Below, one piece after another: positions 12,701-24,700 of a DNA stretch of 64,000 bases. How positions within the stretch are numbered: the first letter of the stretch is position 1; each line of letters starts with the position of its first letter. The position numbers and the translations under genes were made by a program. The notes under the pieces were generated by a model, which was not told where the DNA came from, ran no database searches, and saw only the letters and a program-made list of their open reading frames with translations. Origin of the DNA: Homalodisca vitripennis (lineage: Eukaryota > Arthropoda > Insecta > Hemiptera > Cicadellidae); assembly GCF_021130785.1 (NCBI RefSeq), contig NC_060211.1, positions 21,747,001-21,811,000 of the forward strand. The letters are read 5' to 3'.

Positions 12701-15700
12701 AACAAATGCCGTAAGGTTTGATGGTGGTGGGTATTCAAAATTATTGAAGTATGAATCGCTATAAGTCAATATGTTTACAAAATAATTCCGGATTAATTGT
12801 AAACTAATTAAAATCCACGTTTTCACGAATAAATGTAATTGCTTATTTTCATACTAATTTTTGTATTTTCGTCTTATAAGATTATGGAGTTTATGGATGT
12901 TTGAAAGTATTACGATCATATTAAAATGCCAACAATGAGAGATATTGTCCAATTAGTGTTGTGCAAATTAAACATCTAAATTGATAACGCTCCTTCAGTT
13001 TGACATTTAGAGATGACGGACCACATGGGAAATCCTCTTTTCTTCAGATTGAGCCGGTTGGGATGTTCTTTTTTGTGATATAGGTTTAGAGGACATTGGC
13101 AGAACAAATATGATAGTCAAACGCTGCTGTCGAGAATAAACGTATTTCCTTTGAGAATCCATAAATATTTATTCATCCGTCCATATTTGACCAGGAAGCT
13201 CTTTAGTCCACGTGTGTTCTGGGACATTACAGAATCGATTGTTGGTTGTTCCGAGAAACTAGTCGTATTTACAAATAACTATGAATTGTCAGAGAATTGT
13301 TTATAATGGATGTCTAATATTTAAATACAAATAGATATTCTTACATCCAAAGAGTATAAATAATTTGAATATATTTTTTAGTAAATACAAATACAAATAA
13401 TTTATTGTTTGAGACATAATAACAGCAGTCAATATTATTAAAATTAAATTATACTACGTTTGTAGTGTTATATGATACATAAGTTTTCATAATTAAAGAT
13501 TTTTAGTTTACACTGTGAAACTGTGGTTTAGTTTAATATTTTTAAATCATTGCTTGACTTGCAAGGCAAGCTCAACACAAACAGCAAAGTTTTACTAAAT
13601 GTTTTCTACGTGTATATACATTTTGTAAAGAAAATCTACCAACATTAAGAACATTAGTCACTCAGAAACACATTACTGACAATGTACTCCATCAGACGCC
13701 TTTTGAAACCAGCCAAGGTGTAAGATGATTTTATAACGTGAGGAAATATATTCAATAAAACCGCGCGAGAATTTTATGGTAATGAGGCTTAAACCTCCAG
13801 TGTACAAGTTCTAGGTCTAAAATCGAGTCTATTTCTCATATTATAGCCATTTACGTCTGAGGTTTGAACAACATTCTCTCCAAAATTGTCAAGAAAAGTG
13901 GCTTCAAGTATGTCTAGAGACAACAAGGTTAGAATAGACAATTCCCTAAACGTCTGCTGACATGATTGACCTCTACATAAATAACTGCATTACAAATATA
14001 AATGTGTAAGATACTCGTAATAGAGGCATGAATCAAAACGAGATGATTCACTAACATGTGATTTATTCCTTCGACTTCAGAGCTTAGTCCGACTAACCAT
14101 CATATTTCCTATGTTTGAAGAACAAATACAATACGAATACACTATATAGGAGCACTACTACAAAACATGTGTGGTGTAGGATCATGTATTGCAGTTGCGT
14201 GCCTTTAATGTAAAATGGTATTTTGTTTTGCGCTTCACCTGAATCCGGTTCTGAGTTTACAGGTATACGGTAGATTTTTTGACGCACAAATTTTCTGATC
14301 CAATGTTTGAATTTTGTCCACCTCCGTTTATGGATTTGTTACTTTTCTTGCTTGCGTAACGTTATACACATAAAGAAGAAGTGATATACCAGCTCTCGAA
14401 ACGTTGTTATACTTTGTAAACATACAAAAAGTGTTTGAAACTCTGTGATCCTTCCATATAACAATAATTGTGAATTTAATAATAACGGAAGTAAGTCTGT
14501 GTAAATAATGTTATTAAAAAAAACGTTGAGTATTAAAAATGATATCCTTAATAGAAGAATTTTATTTGTGTCGCTTAGAATAGATGTGAATAAAATTCTA
14601 GCTAGGTACGCTTATTGGATATTAAGGCTCGTAATTCTTACAATCAATAGTGTGAAATTTGTGAAAGAAAAAAATATTGTTTGAAAAAAATTAGTTCTTA
14701 GCAAGTGTCTGTAATTAGTAAAATAAATATAATAGCCTGAGCTAAATCCTCGGGAAAATATTCTGTGATGATTTTTCCGTAAATATTACACCAAACCTTG
14801 ATTGTTTTAGGGACTTGGGAGCGCTTATCCACATCATCAAGAGCAGCATGGGCTCTGGGACCTTGGCGATGTCCTACGCCTTCAGCAACATCGGACTGTT
14901 GGTTGGAGTCTTCGGCATGGCCTTCGTGGCGCTCATCTGCGCGCACTGCACCCACATTCTGGTCAGTCCTGCTGTCACTGTCACAGGACACTTGATTTAA
15001 ATAGTGCTAAATCTGATAAACTCTATAGATAATCTCTATAGATTCCTTACAAAGCTCAATATTCCGCTTAAGGATTCTAAAAACGGAATATTCGACATGG
15101 CCTCAGCACTACACTCAGATACTTAATCATTCTTATCTTTATATTGCAGAAAATTTTGATTAGAATTTCGAAAAAATGTTGAGAAATATCTATAATTCCA
15201 GACTGATCTCAAGAATCTATAACTGGGCCCCTCTTAATAGAAAATCGAAAATCTTTAAAAGTTATTCTTTACATATACTCAGAAAAAAGCAGTTTTAGTT
15301 AATTTTCTATAATTTTTAAATATTATATAATACACCATAAAGCGTATTGTTTTAATGCTTCACTCCAGTTTAATTTTGGAGATATAAAGAATTGTTTGCT
15401 TGATATATAACTTTGTTCTTTTACCAGTAGTTAAATGGCTCCTTTAACAAGCATATTAGAATTGAAGCATATCAATAGATATGTTGCAGGACATTTGATT
15501 TGAATTGTGGAAAAAAAACGTGGTGAAATATCTATAATTCCAGATTTATCTCAGGAATCTATAACTGGGATCCTCTTAATAGTCGAAAACCTTACAAGTT
15601 ATATATACTCAGAAAAAGGAATTTTAGTTCATATTCTATAATTTTTAAATATTATATAATAACACCAAAAATTGGATTGTTTTAATAATTTATTCCAGTT

Positions 15701-18700
15701 TGATTTTGTAGATATACAACAAGTTTGTTTGAGATATAATTTTGTATTTTCAACAATAATTATATGATCCCTTTAACAAGCATATTACAATTGAAGCATT
15801 TAAATAGAGTTTGAATTAATGTCTTTGAATTATTGATCGTAAACATACACGTAATGTACTTAATTATTGTAGATTTAAAAAAAATTAAAGTGGTGATTGG
15901 CTGCTGCTGATGATTGATCAAACAAGGTGGATGGAGTCCGTATTGTAGACTTACAGGATATTTTTATAAATATATATTGTTATGTAGTCGTGTAAAATGG
16001 CCTTCAGGGAGCTTGGATTTGTAACCTTACCCAGCCTCTATATTCTCGGCGTTATCCTGCACTGCCGATTCAAATGTGAACTGGTTCAGGGCAGGGACGT
16101 CCATCAGTACGAGACCAGAGGCAGGAACAATTTCAGGAGCATAGAACGGCTATGTTCGAACACTTGCCATCTCAAATGGGTGTCAAGTTAATCAATGAGC
16201 TCCCTGGAGATCTCAAACGAATTAATGAACCCAAACAATTCAAATCTCGATTAAGACACTTTTTGTTGTCAAAGGCATTTTCCTCCGTTGATGAGTTTAC
16301 GATGGGCCGCTGGGATGAAAATCAGCATTTTATTATTATTATTCTATTTATCCTTTTCTGATATCCAAAACATGCAAAATACAATATATTGTTAGGTTCA
16401 CACATGAGTATGTGGAATTAACTGTGCCTATGATAAGATAGGTTTTAGTTTATAGATTTTTAAATCAATATGTTGAAATGACGCTTGCAATGCTATTTTG
16501 TTAATTGTTTTATTGCAATAAAGAATTATTATTATTATTATAGTAATAAATTGTAATCCTAAATCTATGAATGAACATATATGAATGTTTAACATATATG
16601 AAAAAATAGTTGAATTGGAATGCTCATAGGAACTTTATTACGTTGAACTATATTATAGGAAAATCTTACTTAATATATGTTTTTCGTAGTTCTTTAATCA
16701 TAACTGTTGCATTTAAATATACGTAAGAACCTTATATTGTTTTAGGTGAAATGCTCCCAAGAGTTGTGCTACCAAAGGAACTTGAGTTCTATGAGCTATG
16801 CAGACACTGTAGAGTCGGCCTTCAAGCTAGGAGCTAGTCGTAGGTTCAGTCATTGGAGTAAGTTTATGAGGCAAGTTATCACGTTGGAATTTTTACTCAG
16901 ATGTTATTTTAAACTTAGTTTAAAAACATATAACACATCTTTGCATAGTTAAGATCTTATATATGACTTGTTTAACTGAGTCTTTCCATGTATTGCGAGT
17001 AATTTAATTTCACGTATTTGCAATTTATATTCTGTAGCGTGAAGTTCAAACTGAAGTTTGTTCTCTGTTTGCCTATCAACAAAATGTCAATATTTAAACA
17101 GTTATCTACACACAGAGTAGCTATGGTGGGAAAAGTTGATTCCATGGGAATGTTGAGTTAAGCTCCAATTCACCTTCCTCTTAGTGCAGCGTCTGGAATC
17201 TGACGCTGTTACAGACTAGACTCCTGAAATCTGGAGTCATGTTCGTCTGAAGAGATAAAAAAAGTTGGTGACGAAGAAGCTGAAAATAAACTCATACATC
17301 GTTTCGACATAGGAGACACCTCGACCACAAGATGTAGTGTAATATAGGTGAAGTGGTAGTCTCATTGTATCATCATGTGCACACTTGAGTGCACTACGAT
17401 GTGATAGACACGATCTCTATGCACGGTGAAGCAACCGAGTTTTCTACCCATAAAGTAGCTATGGTATGAGGGGTTGGAACTATGTCAAGCATGACTCCAG
17501 ATTTCAGGAGTCACGTCTGTAACAGCGTCATATTCCAGACGCTGCACTAAGAGGGTGAATTGGAGCTTAACTCAACATTCTTGTCTATAGAGTGTTTAGA
17601 GATGGTATGTTAAGACATTAAATGCAAAACTTAACCACAGAAAGACCATGGTTTGGTTTAAAAAGCATAAGCTGTTATAAATGAAATTTATTATTGATAT
17701 CATTGAAATGTAATATATATGAGAGTGTATATATATGCACGCAATTATTTAGGCCTTGCATGTATATGATCACTTCTGGTACGATTGAATTATATTTTTG
17801 AAACCAAGTTTGAGTTTGCTTTGTTGGAACAATCAAGAAAATCTGTTAAAAAGTGTATATTTATAGTCCTTGTAATATACTCCGGTTACAAAAAAATAAG
17901 AATATACCTATATGTTATCTAGGGACTGTAAGAATGTCCATGTAACATTTCAGTACAATCCTTTGAGTTTTTTACGCGTGAAAGCATAATGAAAAAACAA
18001 ACTCACATTCGCGTTTATAATATTAGTTTAGATATTACTTAGTATAATAATATATAAATGTATGGTATATATTTAGGGTATAAATCCTATATAGACTTTT
18101 ATAGTTCCCTCTAATCAAATTTTAAAACTTCCTCAAAAATGTATTTGTATTGTCAAATACATCCTTAGGCCCGTATTAAGCAGGGTGGATAGTGTGTATT
18201 TGTACCTACACCCAATAAGCTTCGTTAGGGTGTATCTATAAGAACGGTATACATAAAATCTCCTCCGCAGTTTTTGGATTACTACCATACAAATTATGAC
18301 CTCCTTTCTCAAGGAGTCTAATAAAAGGAAATACTATTATATAATTTTAATTTGATAGTTAAACTTGGGTAGATTCCTCCAACTCTCACAACAAAACAGG
18401 AAAAATGCTATAAAAATAAAGCAATAATAATGAATAAGACACAATGTATTTTTAAAGTTCCATAGTTATTTGTTTGGTTTCAATGTAATAAAACCAAATG
18501 AACAAAGAAAGTAATTTCCCCAGGGGATAATTCGTAAGAGAAGACCGGAAGTGACGTAGGGAAGTGAGGGGCGCTCTAGTCAGGAAGTGGAGCGAGACCG
18601 ACTGTACAACGGTTTCAGAGACATCTGCAAACACGTGATTAAATAGTTCCGTGTGCAATTGCATCAGACGTGACCTCTTTAGTTTAAATAAAACTGATGC

Positions 18701-21700
18701 GGAATGGGGGAGTCTGTGACTAAGTACGGCTTTGAAGTACCAATAGGTTTGTTCGATTAGATACAGCGTAACTTGTTTCCGAACCACTGTGTTACACTGG
18801 TTTTTCAAACCTTTGTGTTAAATAATTTATACGTTGCCATTGGACAAGATTATCTAAAACAAAAAATATTTGGTAGCTGCTAAATTATCACAACCTGCAG
18901 TATAAAAGAATATCCAAGGATTATATTGGTTTATTAATTGTAACTTTTTAATGAATCAGTCAGTTCAAATAGTTCTTCCAACGGAAATATATCTTTCAAC
19001 CTTACCGTTAAAATAAACTTTGGAGCTTCTTGTTTTAGCTAAAATTAAACAGTCTTACAACATTAATAGAGGGTTTGGATATTAATTAAAGTTTAATGAT
19101 AAAGGTAGCATTCCTTTACGTTTTCACCATTAAACAGTATAAAAACGTCTACATTCTCCGTAGACCTTATTTAATGTTGAGTTACACTCTTTTGGAGCAG
19201 GATATTTAAGATTTTAACTCATCACAGTTATGCATATTTTCTTCCCTGTGATATAGTCTCGTAAATAAATGGACAATGCAATTTTGGAATGTTTAATAAG
19301 CTACAAACCCCTCATAATATCCTAATAAATGTTGCGTATCTAAATCGTGTGAACTATATCCTTATGCAACATATTTTACTGTTGAGATAACCAAAATAAA
19401 CTCATTTTAAATTTAAATACTAAATCTGAAAAGTCTTGTTTGTCATTTCAGAGCACTGGCGAATTTCTTCTTGTTTATCACTTACTACGGGGTGACCACG
19501 ACCTACGTCATACTCGTGGCTACCTCATTCAAACAGGTACTGTCTTAACATAATTCTTTATAAATATTTTGAATAACTTACAATAATATAATCTTAATGT
19601 GCAGAGTCATTCTGCGATTTGTTCACCTTGTATCTTTATACCTTGTAAGATGTCTCAGAAGTAAAAACAAAGGATATCAAAATAAACCTTGGCTATAATG
19701 AAAGATCTGTTTCATGAGAAAGGGTACATGATCCTTTTGAATCCTTTTGAAACTGATCTTATCAGTTAACTCATTAGTACACTCCTCCAAATTACTTGGA
19801 ATATACCTTGATAGAGGTTCGACATGGAATGTTCACATTGATTCAGTTTGTTCAAAATTAGCTTCTGGCGTTTATATTTTAAGGTCTTTAGCCAAATACT
19901 GCCCAAGTCAGACGGAGCATTGAGGCCTGATCTACCCCCACACTTTTCCTACAGAGTGCTTTTGTGGGGAACTTGTTCAAATAATACGATTTTGAGAGTT
20001 TTCAGGCTTGAAAAAAAGCGATCAGAACAATCACCAACATAAACTTCAGAGAGTCATGCCGACCACCTTTAACAATTGCCTCTGTTGAGTCTGCCATATC
20101 ATTACATCTTGGAAGCAGTTCCATTCTGCATGTCAAATGTGCCCTGAACAGGGGCCGAGACGTACACGGATAAGAATCGAGAGGCTGAGACAACTACCGA
20201 ACTGGGCGACATAGAAGGGTAGTTTACGAACACCTGCCCTCGCAGGCAGGTGTCGGTTCCAACAGATTACCCGATTCCATGAAGAATGATCACGCGCCTA
20301 AGGCGTTAGAGACTCGTCTGAAACGCCTTTTAGCGTCTAAGGCATTTTATAGTGTGGACGAAATTTTGGATTAAAGTTGTGATAAGTCATATTTAGAAGA
20401 CTGACACTGTCGTTGGCGGTGGAGAGAATTGGCGAATGAGTGGTATTTATGAATGGAAAGATTGTATGCCTGCATGTAGTATTGTGAACGGATGTAAAAA
20501 TATAGATGACTTTTGCCATGTGATCGTTATATTGTACACGGCAATAACAGTTTTTACTTTGAATTATTTTCCTACAGGTGATTGAAAATCACTCCGATGT
20601 CAGTATGGACACTAGATGGTATGTCCTTATTCTGACAGTCATTCTACTCCCAGTCGGTATTGTCCGGCACATAAAGTTCCTCGTGCCGTTCAGTGCCATG
20701 GCAAACGTCTTCCTTCTGATTGGTTGTACCGTCACCATATACTTCTGCGTGATCGACATGCCGCCTCTGTCGTCTCGGCCGATGGTGGTTACCATCACCC
20801 GGTGGCCTCTGTTCTTCTCAACTGCTCTCTTCGCCATGGAAGGCATCGGAACTGTGAGTATACCAGGGCGTCAAATAATATATCGAAACTATCTATATTT
20901 AATTAGTCCAAAATTAGTGTTTCAATTTGAATTATCTTATACATTGCCATAGTCGATAGGTGAATAAAAATCCAGGTTTATTGGTTCGCAAAGCTGGTAG
21001 TTATCACCAATATATTTTTATTTATATTAGCTTAGGTAACAATTTTAGTGTTTCGCAATGGTTGACGAAATCATAAACGTGGTTTTACATATAATACAAC
21101 ATTTACCCCACTTTTCAAAGTAATTTAGTGAGCCCAGCATATATTAATTCTGCACCCTTTAAAATAAAATTCAACATGAACACGTTTACTAGCTTCCAGT
21201 ACTCCGAATAATAACTATTAAATAATTATATAATTATTAAATTTGAGCTACAGAATAAAAGTCACCATAGGCCTGCATTCGCCGCCCAACCACCTAGAAC
21301 TGAGTTATTCACCTGAAGAAGAGATCAGATTGCAGATCTCGAAACGTAGTGTTTCTGATTTTTTGTATCACTGAACGATGACAAATGTCAGGAAACAACC
21401 CGTTTCCTTCACAATCCTTCCATCGTCAAAAGAAACTTCAAACAAAAAAATCTTTAAAACCATTTAACATATTTACAGTTTTAAGATTTTGAACCCAACA
21501 TCTCAAGTTTCTAATACCCTTTAAATAAATTCTGATAAAAATGTTTTAATGAATTCCTTGTATGTGATTTAGGAGGAGGGTGTTGAAGTTTGTCAACTTG
21601 TTATACAGTGTGTTCCATAACTCTATGGACAAAGGTATACCACGTTATTGCTCAGCTCAGTACAAACATATTTCACCATATGAACATGCTGAATTTTCCA

Positions 21701-24700
21701 TAGATCTGTCTGTATGTGTTTTTTATAAAAAAATAATATCTTAAAAAGTAAAAAATAAATTTCGGCCATGAAAACTTTTATAAATTTTGAATATTTTAAA
21801 AAACTATCACATCTTCTCAGAACCTCAATGTAGGTAATGTCACGTCACAGTAAAATCTGTTATAAATCAGTTATTAAATACTCGATTGAAATAATTTTGG
21901 TGTTAAAAAATGCTAGTTTTTAAAATATTCACAGTTTAAAAGTTTTAATGGCCGCCATTATGAAAGTACTAAGGTTAATTTCATGATATGTTTTAAGTAA
22001 CCGAGCCAAATTTGGTATAAATTAATTTATTAATTTTTATGATTTTTTTAACCCATACAGACATACCAATGGGAAGCTAAGCATCGGATATCCGTGTTCA
22101 TATGGGTGAACTATGTTTGTATTAACCTAAGTAAAAACATGGTATACCTTTTTCCGCGTTACGGGTCACCGTGTATATCTAATCGTTTTACAGTATACAT
22201 TTGGGACACCTTATCTGATTCACCGTGAGAATAAATAATTCGTAAGCAATTTCAAATACGAGGAGCGAAGGTGATAAGATCTTGATCAAAGACGTAGAAC
22301 ATGCCCCCCAAATTAGTTTTCCCAAAGAGAATAAATACCAAAATTGAACTATAAAATAAACCAATATTTTATACACGCACATAAACTACAGGTTGCGTGC
22401 GTTGTATAAACGACAGAAGACATCTTATTATAGGATGCTCTCAAAGCAGTGAACACACCATTAGTACTGTGAGAGGCGAAGACTTTCTCGTCGATAATAA
22501 GCAGCAGTGTCACCAACGGCAGCATTTCTTGTCAAAGGAGTCGTGTGTCAACATATCTTGTGTTGGATGAAATGTTGCTTCTAATGATCCAATTTAGATA
22601 CTTACGTAGCTTTACTTACAGCGATCGAGTTACCTTTGTTGTGAAAAATTTTTTTCTTCCATATAAATTGTTAGTATGTTTTATTTGCGAATAGTGAATG
22701 TTACGAAGGAATATTTAATATTTTATTCTTAACGTGCAGAGAAATACGCGATGAAACTGATGATAAAAATATATATTTAGTTTTAGTTTTAAGACGATGG
22801 ATTTAAAAGGGTAATGAGATTTTTAACTAATGATGTCGTAATACTTTCTATTAGTACAATGTTTAATCACTTATTTTTATTGGTTTATTTACTTAATGAT
22901 TTATCTATTTATAACTTCACATGCTTTAAATAAACATGAAGTAAACGTTTGAATTGTCAGTAAAAATTATAATTGACCCAAATAAATTATCACAACCGTC
23001 AGACGTTGTATGAATATAATATGAGCCATATATGGTGATTTCAATAAATAAGTAATTATAACTAAGAAACTAATCATCCATCATTTAAAAATTAGATCAC
23101 AAAGTAAAACGCCTTGCTTATGAGGTGTTGACTGAGGAAAGTTTAACATATTTTAAGTTGTCTTAAAACTTCATATGGATTGGAGGGGCATTGAAAAGTT
23201 TCACTCTTCTTCTTATAGTTTAAGTGTATAGTGTATAGTTTATTGGATACTGGTAATCAATATGTCATGACGAGTAATCAGTTCAATTATTAGAGTACAA
23301 GCCTGCACTTCCTTTTAGATAAACTATATATTTAAAAATGTAAGTTAATGAAAGTGTTTTATTTTTTATGAAAGTTTATTTACAATATTTGAATTTACCT
23401 AAAAATAATCCCAGTGCGATATGCATACACGTAATAAACTGTCATGACAATATCGTATATTGGCTGATCCAGTAATAAAAAAAGCTTAATTTGCTTGTCA
23501 TGTATCTTTATATTAATTTCAGATTTGGATAAAAATGCTTGAAAATTTTGCCGAGGATACTCTTAAAATGTCTTCACATTTTACTTTAATAACAGGGATT
23601 TCTAGAGTTGAGAAATGTATGAGATAGATTTTGTTGTTATTTAATAAAAAACCATTTATTGTAATCCAATTTAGAGCTTCTAATAATGTTAGTTTTAGAC
23701 CAGTTTTAGCTCTCTAATGTCTTTATTCTAAATAAAAATTGTATTGTTATCGGAAATGAGTATTTTTTCATAATAAAGGCATATGGGAGGTCGTTGACGT
23801 AAAAAAAATACTGGTCCCAAGACGGACCCCTGAGGTATCATCATCTCTGAGGCATGTTTTGGCCATTATTAAATAACGCAAAATAGTACTATTATATCTT
23901 GCTATATAATATTAGTAAAAAATACAATAAATTTTGTCTTAATTTATGGCTTCTGGTTGGAGAAGACATAACTGACATAACCTGCTTTAGGTTATGCCGA
24001 TAGAAAACTCTGTACGAAAGCCCGCCAACTTCCTCGGCTGTCCTGGAGTGCTGAACATCGGCATGGCCATCATTGCCGTTTCTTTCGTGCTTTTGGGAGC
24101 TGTCGGTTATATCAAGTATGGGGAGGACGTCAAGGGGAGCATCACCCTTAATTTACCCCAGGACGTGTGAGTAGTATTTTGTATCAGTAGAATAGTTCTA
24201 GCAAATTATTGTTGGTTTTTAGTAAAATTTGTACTTTAATACATATATTAAGGCGTATGAAAATGTCTATAGCTTTTTAAATATAAATTTCAATTTTTAA
24301 CGTTTGGTTTTTGTTTCGTTTTGTTCATTGGAATTCTCTGCTATAAGTGATAAATATAAATATAGCCTGTAAAACTCTGGAATGTTTAGCTCACTCAACT
24401 TTAAAAGTGTTTTTATCATGGAATACTTATCTCAAATTGTTTTGTACAGTTAAAAATTATCTAGTGTTTGCTCACAAACAGTTTTTTTAACATAACATCC
24501 TTCACGTAAATTATGGCTTAAATGTAAATTGAGAGCGGTTTCTACTATAGCAGGAAATTTGTTATATTTGTTAAATATAATGAACATTTTGATTTTGGAT
24601 TCAAAATGCCTTTTAATTTATTTTATATCCCAACACCTTTTCTAAAAATGTCTTACAAGTTTGAACATTATTTAGTATAAGTAACTTAAACATAAGGGTT

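Larger units (their letters stand above)
16871..19451 (+). other. Gene A intron 4 (GC-AG)
   Basis: A 2.58-kb intron starting with GCAAGT and ending tttcag. It carries the foldback element at 17115-17590 and a GC-richer block at 18.5-18.8 kb with an antisense 118-codon frame. The remainder is AT-rich with no recognised feature. Confidence 0.75.
20854..23990 (+). other. Gene A intron 6
   Basis: A 3.14-kb intron. It holds a hammerhead-like Penelope motif near 21,316, a TA-flanked MITE at 21604-22175 and an antisense LINE reverse-transcriptase fragment at about 23520-23860. The stretch 22.2-23.5 kb shows nothing I recognise. Confidence 0.75.

Noticed and set aside
14698..14991. 97-codon antisense frame, and two other + frames, over gene A exon 3
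   Set aside because: Shadow of the transporter exon; the frame matching gene B and the SLC36 motif is the + frame read here.
16871..16952. Open reading past gene A exon 4 as a longer exon
   Set aside because: Gene B splices at the same point, and the following residues do not resemble the family; splicing at the GC donor restores it.
20589..20846. 85-codon antisense frame inside exon 6
   Set aside because: Mirror of a GC-rich coding exon with clear SLC36 sequence on the + strand.
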